Source of the DNA: Paenibacillus agri
Lineage (GTDB): Bacteria > Bacillota > Bacilli > Paenibacillales > Paenibacillaceae
Assembly: GCF_013359945.1 (NCBI RefSeq)
Contig: NZ_JABWCS010000216.1
Coordinates: 161,748-225,747, forward strand
Direction: 5' to 3'
Length of the DNA stretch: 64,000 bases
Positions within the stretch are counted from its first letter, which is position 1, and the number at the start of each line of letters is the position of its first letter. Made by a program: the position numbers and the translations under genes. Shown here in pieces: positions 51,193 through 59,621 of this stretch. A model generated the notes under the pieces. That model worked only from the letters and a program-made list of their open reading frames with translations, had not been told where the DNA came from and did no database searches.

Positions 51193-52644
51193 CTATTCCA
51201 TATCCGTCTGCATATGCTCGGCGATCAACTGCTGCTTGCGGCTCCATACCTGCTGGCTGAGATTTACCCGATAGACTTCGGGGTTCAGCTTGCGCAGATA
51301 TTCCGGCCAGAACAGATCCAGCTGTTCCCGGTGATACTGGCGGATTTCTTCCAGATTGGGCAGCTTATAGACCTGGAAGCCATTCACAAAGATCGGCTCC
51401 AGCATCGGCAGCGCCTCATAGCGATCCACATGTTTCTTCATATAAGGATGCAGCGGATTGAACAGCTTCAGACGCGCTCCATTCCGCGGTATTTCCTCTT
51501 CAGGGAAGCTGATATAATCAGCCAATGCTTTACCGTTTGCCCCGATAATCCGGAACACGTCCTTCTTACCCGGTGTGGAGACCTTCTCGGGATTGGAGGA
51601 GATTTTGATCGTTGGGATCATCTCTCCGCTCGCCGACTCGATCTCCACCAGCTTGTAAACCCCGCCCAGTGATGGCTGGTCGGAGGCCGTAATCAGTTGA
51701 GTACCGACACCCCAGGTATCAATCGCCGCACCTTGGGACTTCAAGTTCATGATTGTATTCTCATCAAGATCATTGGAGGCGACAATCTTCACATACGGCA
51801 AACCGGCATCATCCAGCATTTTGCGGGCTTGCCGGGATAGATATGCCAAGTCACCGCTGTCCAGACGAATAGCGTTCATCCGTTTGCCCTGAGATTCCAG
51901 CATCTTGGCCGTATTTATAGCATTTGGCACCCCGCTGCGCAAAGTATCAAACGTATCTACCAGCAGTGTAACTCCGTCAGGCATAACCTTCGCATATGCA
52001 TCGAAAGCCTCCTGCTCGCTGCCAAAGCTCTGCACCCAGGAATGGGCATGCGTACCCTTCGTGGGAATGCCAAACAGCTTACCGGCCAGCATATTAGAGG
52101 TAGCATCGAAGCCTGCGACATAAGCGGCCCGGGCACCCCAGACCGCAGCATCTGCTTCCTGAGCCCGTCTTGTACCGAATTCCAGCAAAATATCGTCAGG
52201 AGCAACCTGCTTGATACGTGATGCCTTGGTGGCGATCAGCGTCTGGTAGTTCATGAAATTCAATATGGCTGTTTCAACCAGTTGAGTCTCCATGATCGTC
52301 CCTTCCACCCGTAGCAATGGCTCGTCAGGAAAGACAAGCGCGCCTTCTTTCATCGAATGGATCGTGCCCTGAAAATGAAATTGCAGCAGCTCCTCCAAAA
52401 AGGCGGGCGCGTAATTCTCCTCCTGCTCCGACAGATAACGAATATCTTCCTCCGTAAAGCGCAATCCGGCGATATAGCCGACAATGCGCTCCAGCCCTGC
52501 AAATACGGCAAAGCCGTTTCCAAACGGCAGCTTGCGGAAATAGGCTTCGAATACCGCTTTGCGCTTATGACTTCCGTTGACCCAGTGGGCATACATCATA
52601 TTGATCTGGTACTTATCCGTATGAAGAGCAAGTTCTCTTCTCAA
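51193..52644 (-). CDS. pncB: Nicotinate phosphoribosyltransferase
   Basis: This enzyme converts nicotinic acid and PRPP to nicotinate mononucleotide, the committed step of NAD salvage. It is 483 aa, the size of the Gram-positive type. Family features are the N-terminal TDKYQINMMYAHW, FGTRRAQEADAAVWGARAAY near 155, and the substrate region GTHAHSWVQSF near 197 with the functional His. It lies 29 bases after pncA, whose product makes its substrate. The Nudix/wHTH gene precedes both, so all three likely form one operon. Confidence 0.94.
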   Translation of the reverse strand: MRRELALHTDKYQINMMYAHWVNGSHKRKAVFEAYFRKLPFGNGFAVFAGLERIVGYIAGLRFTEEDIRYLSEQEENYAPAFLEELLQFHFQGTIHSMKEGALVFPDEPLLRVEGTIMETQLVETAILNFMNYQTLIATKASRIKQVAPDDILLEFGTRRAQEADAAVWGARAAYVAGFDATSNMLAGKLFGIPTKGTHAHSWVQSFGSEQEAFDAYAKVMPDGVTLLVDTFDTLRSGVPNAINTAKMLESQGKRMNAIRLDSGDLAYLSRQARKMLDDAGLPYVKIVASNDLDENTIMNLKSQGAAIDTWGVGTQLITASDQPSLGGVYKLVEIESASGEMIPTIKISSNPEKVSTPGKKDVFRIIGANGKALADYISFPEEEIPRNGARLKLFNPLHPYMKKHVDRYEALPMLEPIFVNGFQVYKLPNLEEIRQYHREQLDLFWPEYLRKLNPEVYRVNLSQQVWSRKQQLIAEHMQTDME

Positions 52645-52673
52645 ATCCTCATCTCCTAGTCTCGCTGCTGTTC

Positions 52674-53216
52674 TTATTCTCCGTTGACAACCTTTGCCCC
52701 GAGACTTCCTGTAAAGTGGCCCAGCGCCCAGGCATGGCCTGCGGCATTGAAGCTGGCGACCCCATCCTCGTGCACAACGATCTTAAAGCCTTTATTATAC
52801 GCATCTACCGCGGTATGCAATACACAGATATCCGTACATACCCCTATCAAATGCAACTCGGTAATCCCGCGTTCACGGAGCTTATGCTCCAGATTCGTGC
52901 CACTGAATGAACTATAGCGCGTTTTATCCATCCAATAAATAGACTCCTTGTTGTCCTCATACACCTGTTTTAGCGTGCCATACAACTCACGTCCGTAGCT
53001 GCCACGCAGATTATGCGGTGGAAACAGCTTGGTCTCGGGATGATATTCATCATTCTCGTCGTGAAGATCCACAGCCATAACGACATAGTCGCCGTTCTTT
53101 ACAAAGTCTTCTGTTATTTGACTAATTCTAGGCGCAATATCGATTGCTGGCTGACCTACTGGCAGACTACCATCCACAAAATCATTCGTGAAATCAATCA
53201 CGATTAATCCCCTCAT
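52674..53216 (-). CDS. pncA: Nicotinamidase (isochorismatase fold)
   Basis: This enzyme hydrolyses nicotinamide to nicotinic acid for NAD salvage. It has the isochorismatase-like layout: nucleophile region IGVCTDICVLHTAVDAY (the Cys before the TDI stretch is the catalytic one), D10 in IDFTNDFV, and the metal-side DLHDENDEYHPETKL. The 180 aa length is typical. It sits between pncB and the Nudix gene, all on the minus strand with short gaps. Substrate assignment rests on the pncB neighbour. Confidence 0.9.
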   Translation of the reverse strand: MRGLIVIDFTNDFVDGSLPVGQPAIDIAPRISQITEDFVKNGDYVVMAVDLHDENDEYHPETKLFPPHNLRGSYGRELYGTLKQVYEDNKESIYWMDKTRYSSFSGTNLEHKLRERGITELHLIGVCTDICVLHTAVDAYNKGFKIVVHEDGVASFNAAGHAWALGHFTGSLGAKVVNGE

Positions 53217-53260
53217 GAGTATTACCTCCTTGTTTGTTGTAAGACACAGTTACATCAGGA

Positions 53261-54031
53261 TCAGGTATAGATAGACAACAACGGCTCATGGTCAGTGAAC
53301 ATATACAATTGGGCCGGACGCTGCGAATATTGATTGGAACTCAGCGGATTGCCCTCTTCATCCCGAACCTCCTGGAGAATTCCTTGGCGGCTACGGGTTG
53401 ATGTTATTTTACGGATAAAATTGGGCTCCTTGAACTCAGGCACCACAGTCTGAATGACCTGATACAGCTCACTCAGTGTGAAATGCCGCGGCAGAAACTG
53501 CCGTGCAATCGTAGTCTGCAGCATTTGCTGCTGAATCCGCAAGTAGGCATCCGTAATAATGTCATGGTGGTCAAAAGCCAGCTCCAGCTCTTCCAATGCT
53601 TCCTGCAGTGTGAAAAGCCCTACTTCGCCGGCATCGTCGGAGGCTTGTCTTTGCTCCAGCATCCACTCCTCCACCAAAGCGAAGAAAGCATGGCTGATGA
53701 TCCAGCCGCGCGGATCACGGCCCGGTGTGCTGTACACGCCTAAGTACTCCAGATGCCCGCCGTCAACGCCCGTCTCTTCCTTGAGCTCGCGTGTTGCAGC
53801 CGCGTATATAGATTCATCCTCCTGGCAGAAGCCGCCCGGCAGTGCCCACATCCCGGCGCACGGCCATTTTTTCCGCCTAATCAGCATGACTTTTAATTCA
53901 CGTAGGGGAAGGGTCTTCGTCACGGTCTTCCGCTCACGCTTCGTCAATGTAAACATCACAATATCGGCCGGAACACCGTCCGGAGTGCGGTATTTTTTGG
54001 CGTTATAGGTTTGTTCCCCGTTCTCGCTCAC
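53261..54031 (-). CDS. Nudix hydrolase with C-terminal winged helix (NrtR-like)
   Basis: This is a 256-residue protein with an intact Nudix box (GGFCQEDESIYAAATRELKE followed by ETG, about residues 67-89). A C-terminal region (about 170-240, RHFTLSELYQVIQTVVPEFK) has the winged-helix shape found in NrtR regulators of NAD metabolism. In many bacteria NrtR represses NAD biosynthesis genes and responds to ADP-ribose. Its position as first gene before pncA and pncB fits such a role. Because the Nudix box is complete, an ADP-ribose pyrophosphatase activity is equally possible. Confidence 0.82.
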   Translation of the reverse strand: MSENGEQTYNAKKYRTPDGVPADIVMFTLTKRERKTVTKTLPLRELKVMLIRRKKWPCAGMWALPGGFCQEDESIYAAATRELKEETGVDGGHLEYLGVYSTPGRDPRGWIISHAFFALVEEWMLEQRQASDDAGEVGLFTLQEALEELELAFDHHDIITDAYLRIQQQMLQTTIARQFLPRHFTLSELYQVIQTVVPEFKEPNFIRKITSTRSRQGILQEVRDEEGNPLSSNQYSQRPAQLYMFTDHEPLLSIYT

Positions 54032-54118
54032 GATATATCCATCCTTTGCCGCAGCTTTTTTGCTGTTCGTATCTTTTAATGTACCAAACCTTCAGTTCGA
54101 AAAGCAATGCTTCATATC

Positions 54119-54150
54119 AAAAACGGGACGGATTCTCATCCGCCCCGTGT
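54119..54150 (-). terminator. Terminator of the miaB-ricA operon
   Basis: On the minus strand ACGGGGCGGAT pairs with ATCCGTCCCGT, followed by TTTTTG. Confidence 0.8.
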
Positions 54151-54160
54151 CTGCTGCCCT

Positions 54161-54592
54161 TTAATCTCCGCAGGTGGACGGAGGCGCTTCAGTGCCCGCT
54201 TCCACATTGATCTTCTCCGAGACGGTGTCCCGGATGACCGAAATGACTAGCTGAAGCAGGTAATTGATATCGCTTTGGCTCTGCTGAAACTCGTTCACCA
54301 CCGGGATGCCATCAATCTCATCCTGCAGAGTTGCAATTTCCGCTTCAATCTTCGCTACCATCTCTTTATTCCGAAAGCTCTCGAAGGCCACGATTTCCTT
54401 CTGCTTCTTCTTGATCTGTGCAATCAATCCTTGTACGCGCTCATGATTCTGGATCTTCTTCTCGGCCTGTTGGAAATGCTGCACTTCCTCACTGGTCGAA
54501 ATCAATGAAGCGAGTTCCTTGGCCTTGCCCATAATATCTTCGCGTACGATTAAATCACGGGTATCATAAGTCGGCATCCCGTAGTTGTTCAA
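54161..54592 (-). CDS. ricA: RicA (YmcA), RicAFT regulatory complex subunit
   Basis: RicA joins RicF and RicT in a complex that promotes RNase Y-dependent mRNA processing and affects biofilm, competence and sporulation. The protein has the all-helical YlbF/YmcA fold (LASLISTSEEVQHFQQAEKK, DEIDGIPVVNEFQQSQSDIN) and the conserved Cys near the C-terminus (STCGD) that helps bind an iron-sulfur cluster in B. subtilis. It follows miaB directly, as in B. subtilis. The start is uncertain: the TTG at 54592 has AGGAG nine bases upstream; the frame runs up to an ATG at 54628 without a site, and an ATG at 54577 fits the family alignment. Confidence 0.87.
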   Translation of the reverse strand: MNNYGMPTYDTRDLIVREDIMGKAKELASLISTSEEVQHFQQAEKKIQNHERVQGLIAQIKKKQKEIVAFESFRNKEMVAKIEAEIATLQDEIDGIPVVNEFQQSQSDINYLLQLVISVIRDTVSEKINVEAGTEAPPSTCGD

Positions 54593-54637
54593 ACGTCCTT
54601 GCTCCTGACTCACTGGCAATCGCTCCATTTCTATATA

Positions 54638-56224
54638 TTAATTGACGGCCATAGCCTCCGCCACGCAATCTCCTTTGATATACCAAGTCTTGGTATCGGT
54701 AATACGTACTTGCACAAAGGTGCCTATGAGCTCCTGAGATCCTTCAAAATGCACCAGTTTATTAGTACGAGTACGCCCTGACAGCACGTTAGCATTGTTC
54801 TTGCTCTCGCCCTCTACCAGCACTTCGACCACTTCGCCCAGCATGCGGTCATTGCTGATACGGCTATTCTCTTTAATGAGAGCATTCAGCCGTTGCAAGC
54901 GCTCGCTCTTAACCTCCATCGGTACATTGTCCTCCATGGCGGCGGCCGGCGTCCCTTCACGCGGAGAATAAATGAAGGTATAAGCCATATCATAACCTAC
55001 CTCGCGCACGAGGGACAGGGTTTCTTCGAATTGTTCATCGGTTTCACCCGGGAAACCAACGATAATATCAGTAGTCAGCACGGCACCCGGTACGGCAGCC
55101 TTGATCTTGCGGACCAGCTCCAGATAGACTTCACGGGAATATTTGCGGCTCATTTTCTTCAGCACCGCCGTGCTTCCTGATTGCACCGGCAGATGGATAT
55201 GCTCCGTGAGGTTGCCGCCTTTGCCCAGCACTTCAACCAGTTTGTCGTCAAAATCACGCGGATGAGAGGTCATGAAGCGGATGCGCGGGATATCAATACG
55301 TCGCATGTCGTCCATGAGGTCACCGAAAGTATAGTCAATATCCGTAAAATCCTTCCCGTATGCGTTCACATTTTGTCCCAGCAAGGTCACTTCCTTGAAG
55401 CCTTGACGGGCCAGATCCCGCACTTCGGCAATTACATCCTCTGGACGACGGCTACGCTCCTTACCCCGGGTATACGGCACAATGCAATAGGTGCAGAACT
55501 TGTCGCAACCATACATGATGTTCACCCAGGCACGCATGCCTTCGCGTTTCTTGGGCAGGTTCTCGATAATATCGCCTTCTTTGGACCATACCTCGATAAC
55601 CAGTTCTTTGCTGAATACCGCTTCCTTAATCAGATGCGGCAGACGATGGATATTATGTGTTCCAAAAATCATATCCACAAAGCCATGCTTGGACATAATC
55701 CGGTTAACTACGCCTTCCTCCTGTGACATACAACCACAGACACCCAGCAGCAGATCTGGATTCTCGGTCTTCAGATGCTTGAGATGTCCAAGTTCCCCAA
55801 AGACCTTGTCTTCGGCATTCTCACGGATAGCACAAGTATTCAATAGAATCAGATCCGCCTTGGTGCGGTCCTCAATACTACGGTAGCCCATCTGCTCCAG
55901 CATACCCTTCATCGTTTCGGTATCATGCTCGTTCATTTGGCAGCCGTAGGTCGTTATATGATAGAACTTGCCCACACCGAAGCCGGACATTTCTTCTGGA
56001 ATAGCAAATTCATAATGAACCTCGATCTCTTCCTTGCCCCGGCGTTTGCCTTCCCTGTAATCAGGCTGGCTGTTGATCTGTACATTTCTGCCCTTAATGC
56101 GGTAGGTGGTTTTGCCCTCTTCCTCACTGATGAGCTTGGCATCGCTAAAATCAAAGTATTTGGAATAATCCTTGACACTCTTGCCGGAGGTTAAGTCCGG
56201 TGAGGGTTGACTCCCCTTAGTCAT
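54638..56224 (-). CDS. miaB: tRNA-2-methylthio-N6-dimethylallyladenosine synthase MiaB
   Basis: This is a radical SAM methylthiotransferase that adds the 2-methylthio group to i6A37 of tRNAs. The N-terminal UPF0004 domain has three cluster Cys (YGCQMNEHD, LNTCAIRENA and GVCGCM). The radical SAM motif is GCDKFCTYCIVPYTRG (about 239-254), and a TRAM domain closes the protein. The 528 aa length matches Bacillales MiaB, including the N-terminal extension of about 60 residues. The gene precedes ricA, as in B. subtilis. Confidence 0.95.
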   Translation of the reverse strand: MTKGSQPSPDLTSGKSVKDYSKYFDFSDAKLISEEEGKTTYRIKGRNVQINSQPDYREGKRRGKEEIEVHYEFAIPEEMSGFGVGKFYHITTYGCQMNEHDTETMKGMLEQMGYRSIEDRTKADLILLNTCAIRENAEDKVFGELGHLKHLKTENPDLLLGVCGCMSQEEGVVNRIMSKHGFVDMIFGTHNIHRLPHLIKEAVFSKELVIEVWSKEGDIIENLPKKREGMRAWVNIMYGCDKFCTYCIVPYTRGKERSRRPEDVIAEVRDLARQGFKEVTLLGQNVNAYGKDFTDIDYTFGDLMDDMRRIDIPRIRFMTSHPRDFDDKLVEVLGKGGNLTEHIHLPVQSGSTAVLKKMSRKYSREVYLELVRKIKAAVPGAVLTTDIIVGFPGETDEQFEETLSLVREVGYDMAYTFIYSPREGTPAAAMEDNVPMEVKSERLQRLNALIKENSRISNDRMLGEVVEVLVEGESKNNANVLSGRTRTNKLVHFEGSQELIGTFVQVRITDTKTWYIKGDCVAEAMAVN

Positions 56225-56474
56225 CTTGTCACGTCCTTTATTTAATGAAGCTTCTTCATAAAGAATGGGTAGATTGCCATAATTCTTTGCTAATAAAAAA
56301 TTATATCACAAGGATGTAGTTCATTCCATCTATGACCCTATCCTGTTTACATAAATCCTGCATTAATAGGGTTATCTTCCTGATATTTATAACATCGCCT
56401 ATGTTCCACATTTTGGAACTCGACATAATATGTAGGGTGTAAAAATCAAAAATGCCCAGAGGTGATCTAAATAC

Positions 56475-58109
56475 ATGTCTCAGCCTAATATTCCGAATAT
56501 TACTCCTAACGTGACACTTACGAGAGACGATGCTGTGAACCTGATTTTATCCTCCATAGCTATGGAAGAACTCGGGATGAGCCATATTCTGAATGCTGAA
56601 GGCGAAAAGCTTCAGTATGTGCTCGGAACCCTGCCCGGCCTGACAGGGCCGCCAGCAACTATTGCCGATTTACTTTCTGTTAACCAGAGTGTACGTTCTA
56701 CGCTAGACAGTACAGCCCGCAACCAGATGTTCCTTCAATCCAAGATGGAGGGAATATTACAGGCTCCTACTCTTGTAGGACCAACCGGACCTGCTGGACC
56801 CACAGGGCCTGCTGGGGGCCCAGTTGGGCCCACTGGTTCTGCCGGGCCTACTGGAGCTACCGGACCGGCGGGGCCAACGGGGGCAACCGGACTCGCTGGA
56901 CCTACAGGCGCTACGGGTCCAATCGGGGCTGGCTTAAGCGGCATTGTTCCTTTTGATCCATTCCTTGCACCTGGCTATACTCTCAATCAGGTTGTTTCCT
57001 ACAACGGCAGCACCTACATCGTCAACACGGTACCGCCTGTAGGCACACCGGATACTTCACCAGACTATACTCTGATCGCTGCCGGCGGTGCAGCAGGCGC
57101 TACTGGACTCGCTGGACCTACTGGTGCAACCGGACCTACAGGCATTACTGGCCCAACTGGACCTGTAGGCGCTACAGGTGTGGGACTCACAGGCGTAGTA
57201 ACCTATAATGCCGCGCTCGCCCCAGGATATCCTGTTGGTCAGGTCGTCAGTTATAACGGCAGCACCTTTATTGTTAACAATGCACCACCGACCGGTCTGC
57301 CCGGTGCATCAGCAGACTATACTCTGCTTGCCGCACGTGGAGCTACCGGCAGCATAGGCGCTGTAGGTGCCACCGGTGCTACCGGACCGACAGGACTTAC
57401 TGGACCAACGGGACCAACAGGTGTAGGATTGACCGGGATCGTCACTTACAACGCCGCGCTTGCTCCGGGATATACTGTTGGCCAAGTGGTGACATACAAC
57501 GGCGGCACTTATATCGTCACAAGTGCCCCACCAGTAGGGACACCAGATGTCTCAGCTAACTACACGCAACTTGCGGCACGCGGTGCAACTGGAAGCGTCG
57601 GACCGGCAGGGCCAATTGGGGCTACAGGAGAAACCGGAACCATTGGGGCCACAGGTCCTGCAGGCCCGGCTGGAGGACCTGGACCTGCAGGACCTGTCGG
57701 CCCTACAGGCCCTAACGTCACGGCTAACTACGCATTCGTACAAAATGCTTCAGGGACGATCGCTGTGCTTCTGGGCTCAGGCAACGCCACGTTCCCCGAT
57801 AACCAGAACATTCCTGCGGGCATCACCATCAACGGTGCGAATGACACCTTGACTATTGCCAACGCAGGCAACTATTTTATTAGCTACAGAATCAGCATGA
57901 CAGCTTCCCTTCTTACGTCGTCACGTATTCTCTTAAACGGCGCTGCCGTTGCTTCTACAGCTACGGCATCTGTAGCCAGCACTACTCTGCAGGCGCAAAC
58001 TATCATTCCTATTCCGGCAAACGCAACCCTACAGCTTAATGTTACCTCTACTCTTACAGTGGGTCTTCAAGCACCGGGTGCTACGCTGACCATCATCCGC
58101 CTCACCTAA
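56475..58109 (+). CDS. Collagen-like spore-surface protein, BclA type with three inserted modules
   Basis: Layout of the 544 residues: an N-terminal domain (1-96); four Gly-X-Y blocks rich in GPTG/GATG (102-152, 206-237, 289-317, 370-413); three copies of a 50-residue module between them (153-203, 238-288, 318-369, core YNxxxAPGYxxxQVVxYNGxTY); and a BclA-like beta-jellyroll end (417-544). No signal peptide, as for exosporium proteins attached from the mother cell. GAGGTGATC precedes the ATG. The N-terminal domain is homologous to the whole small protein at 59114-59455. The repeating modules resemble carbohydrate-binding-like folds, by guess. Confidence 0.88.
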   Translation: MSQPNIPNITPNVTLTRDDAVNLILSSIAMEELGMSHILNAEGEKLQYVLGTLPGLTGPPATIADLLSVNQSVRSTLDSTARNQMFLQSKMEGILQAPTLVGPTGPAGPTGPAGGPVGPTGSAGPTGATGPAGPTGATGLAGPTGATGPIGAGLSGIVPFDPFLAPGYTLNQVVSYNGSTYIVNTVPPVGTPDTSPDYTLIAAGGAAGATGLAGPTGATGPTGITGPTGPVGATGVGLTGVVTYNAALAPGYPVGQVVSYNGSTFIVNNAPPTGLPGASADYTLLAARGATGSIGAVGATGATGPTGLTGPTGPTGVGLTGIVTYNAALAPGYTVGQVVTYNGGTYIVTSAPPVGTPDVSANYTQLAARGATGSVGPAGPIGATGETGTIGATGPAGPAGGPGPAGPVGPTGPNVTANYAFVQNASGTIAVLLGSGNATFPDNQNIPAGITINGANDTLTIANAGNYFISYRISMTASLLTSSRILLNGAAVASTATASVASTTLQAQTIIPIPANATLQLNVTSTLTVGLQAPGATLTIIRLT

Positions 58110-58120
58110 AAGACTAAAAC

Positions 58121-58154
58121 AAGGATACTCCCAGATCACTTTGGGAGTATCCTT
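58121..58154. terminator. Bidirectional terminator between converging genes
   Basis: AAGGATACTCCCA pairs with TGGGAGTATCCTT across an eight-base loop. Confidence 0.85.
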
Positions 58155-58267
58155 CTGTTTGTGGACAATAGATCGCAGCAGTTCGCCTGACCCGTCAGCC
58201 AGAATTCGTTGAACTTGAAAAAAGCTGCCCATAGGCCAACATTCACCCTGGAAACAGCTTCAGCTAC

Positions 58268-58753
58268 TTATTCATTATTTCCACTGCTCATTTCTTTCGG
58301 CCATTCCCAGTTATGCCATTTGGGAAACAGCTCCTGATTCAGGAACGGCATTGGTAACTTACGACCTCTGAGCTTGTTCCTTAACGCCATCTCTTGACTA
58401 TAGGAGCCGCCATAATAATATCCGATCTGGCGAAGTTGTTCCTGTACAGCTAGACGGTGAAAGGTATTGCTAAATGGAAACTCCAGGATGCTTTTGTTCA
58501 ACGTTGCAATCCATGCCGGAAAGGCCTGTGCCAGTGTAGCCTCACGTTTGGCTTTTTCGGACGAGGTCCGCTCGATCCGGCAGGAAAAACCGGTCATTTC
58601 GGCAATTCGAGAGAGTAAAGCAACCCATTGCCCTTCCAGCTCATCACTGTTCTGACCCGTATTTACTCGCCTTGTTTCCCAGGCCATCATCCGGGCAAGG
58701 GAATCGGTTAACTTATCAATGGCCTCGATATAACTGGAATCGGAATTCGGCAT
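58268..58753 (-). CDS. Hypothetical protein of the collagen-protein locus
   Basis: This is a 161-residue helical protein that I do not recognise. Its end is Trp/Lys-rich (ELFPKWHNWEWPKEMSSG). It overlaps or abuts the previous gene: the open frame extends to 58804, but the ATG at 58753 is the first good start, behind a GGGGCACAGGTG site. It is the third gene of a minus-strand cluster whose first gene shares a domain with the facing collagen-like protein. A role in spore-surface assembly is inference from context. Confidence 0.65.
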   Translation of the reverse strand: MPNSDSSYIEAIDKLTDSLARMMAWETRRVNTGQNSDELEGQWVALLSRIAEMTGFSCRIERTSSEKAKREATLAQAFPAWIATLNKSILEFPFSNTFHRLAVQEQLRQIGYYYGGSYSQEMALRNKLRGRKLPMPFLNQELFPKWHNWEWPKEMSSGNNE

Positions 58754-58784
58754 CACCTGTGCCCCTGCCACTTGGAGATCGACA

Positions 58785-59081
58785 TCAGGACAACACCTCC
58801 TCAAGCGCCTTGACCTGATGCAGGGACTGTTCCTTCCTCAGCATCATCCAACTCATCAAACAAAAAGAATCCACCGTCCGCAGAAGAGAGTCATTGTAGA
58901 GAATGATCTCAGCGGTTTCAACTTCCGTACGGCGTCTCCGCACATTCGTGAAATGACTCACCTCATCCGCCAGCGCCGACATCAGAGCTGCAAGTGCTTC
59001 TTTTTCACTATCCAAAGCTTCCTGCTGGCTGCTAATAGCTTTCCCGTATGTAGTTGCGTCATCAACTATTCTCGTTCTCAC
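58785..59081 (-). CDS. Small helical protein of the collagen-protein locus
   Basis: This is a 98-residue, mostly helical protein (long heptad-like stretch SSQQEALDSEKEALAALMSA). It starts at the GTG 59081 with AAAGGAG nine bases upstream; the frame continues ten codons to 59111 without a site. It lies between the acidic anchor-domain protein and the 58268 gene, with short spacing, so the three form an operon. Its coiled-coil character suggests oligomerisation. Not recognised. Confidence 0.65.
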   Translation of the reverse strand: MRTRIVDDATTYGKAISSQQEALDSEKEALAALMSALADEVSHFTNVRRRRTEVETAEIILYNDSLLRTVDSFCLMSWMMLRKEQSLHQVKALEEVLS

Positions 59082-59113
59082 GCTGCAAGTCTCCTTTCTC
59101 TGACGGGACAATA

Positions 59114-59455
59114 CTATTCTTCCTCTTCCTCTTCTTCAATTTCACACTCCTCCTCTGTGAGGGAGAGTCTATAGCTTCGTTCGAGCTTCAAAACATCGCT
59201 TAATTTGAACTGCAGCAGGATCTGATTAGCCACAATTCCGCGAAGCATATGTTCCACACTGTCATTGACCCGTAGCGCATCATCCAGGGTGAGACAGATG
59301 TCTTTCAGCATGTGCTGTATTTTCTCAGCTTCCGCATTAATAATATGGGAAAATCCAATCTCCTCAAGTGCGATAGAGGTTAGCAGCAGGTTGATGACAT
59401 CTTTGCGGTTGAGGATGATGTTTGGTTTGATATCCGGAATATTGGGCATTGACAT
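59114..59455 (-). CDS. Acidic protein sharing the collagen-protein N-terminal domain
   Basis: This is a 113-residue protein. Residues 3-95 align along their full length with the first 95 residues of the collagen-like protein (PNIPDIKPNIILNRKDVINL against PNIPNITPNVTLTRDDAVNL; SHIINAEAEKIQ against SHILNAEGEKLQ; VNDSV...NQILLQFK against VNQSV...NQMFLQSK). It ends in a run of Glu. The start is the ATG at 59455, in a sequence close to that before the collagen gene start; the frame extends 12 codons further. It is the first gene of the minus-strand cluster. Probably a partner or competitor in the same assembly. Confidence 0.75.
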   Translation of the reverse strand: MSMPNIPDIKPNIILNRKDVINLLLTSIALEEIGFSHIINAEAEKIQHMLKDICLTLDDALRVNDSVEHMLRGIVANQILLQFKLSDVLKLERSYRLSLTEEECEIEEEEEEE

Positions 59456-59560
59456 AATGTAATCACAACCTTGCGTTCCAATTTTATACATTCACTTATA
59501 CCTTATGGTATGCACAAAAACCCAGAAAGTCACTTTATTGTCCAGTCTGATTAATATAAA

Positions 59561-59596
59561 AAAGGTGTCCGGCAGTGAAAACACTGCGAACACCTT
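59561..59596 (-). terminator. Terminator of the GNAT gene
   Basis: On the minus strand AAGGTGTTCGCAGTG pairs with CACTGCCGGACACCTT, followed by a T run. Confidence 0.85.
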
Positions 59597-59621
59597 CTGC
59601 TTATACTCATACCGTTTCAGT

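Noticed and set aside
56401..56440. SigK promoter for the collagen-like gene
   Set aside because: A CATAATAT segment is present, but the -35 element has wrong spacing; too weak to annotate.
56735..56944. GPVGP-type collagen-like frame on the minus strand
   Set aside because: Reverse reading of the Gly-Pro-Thr repeats; Gly/Pro codons are complementary, so a mirror frame is expected.
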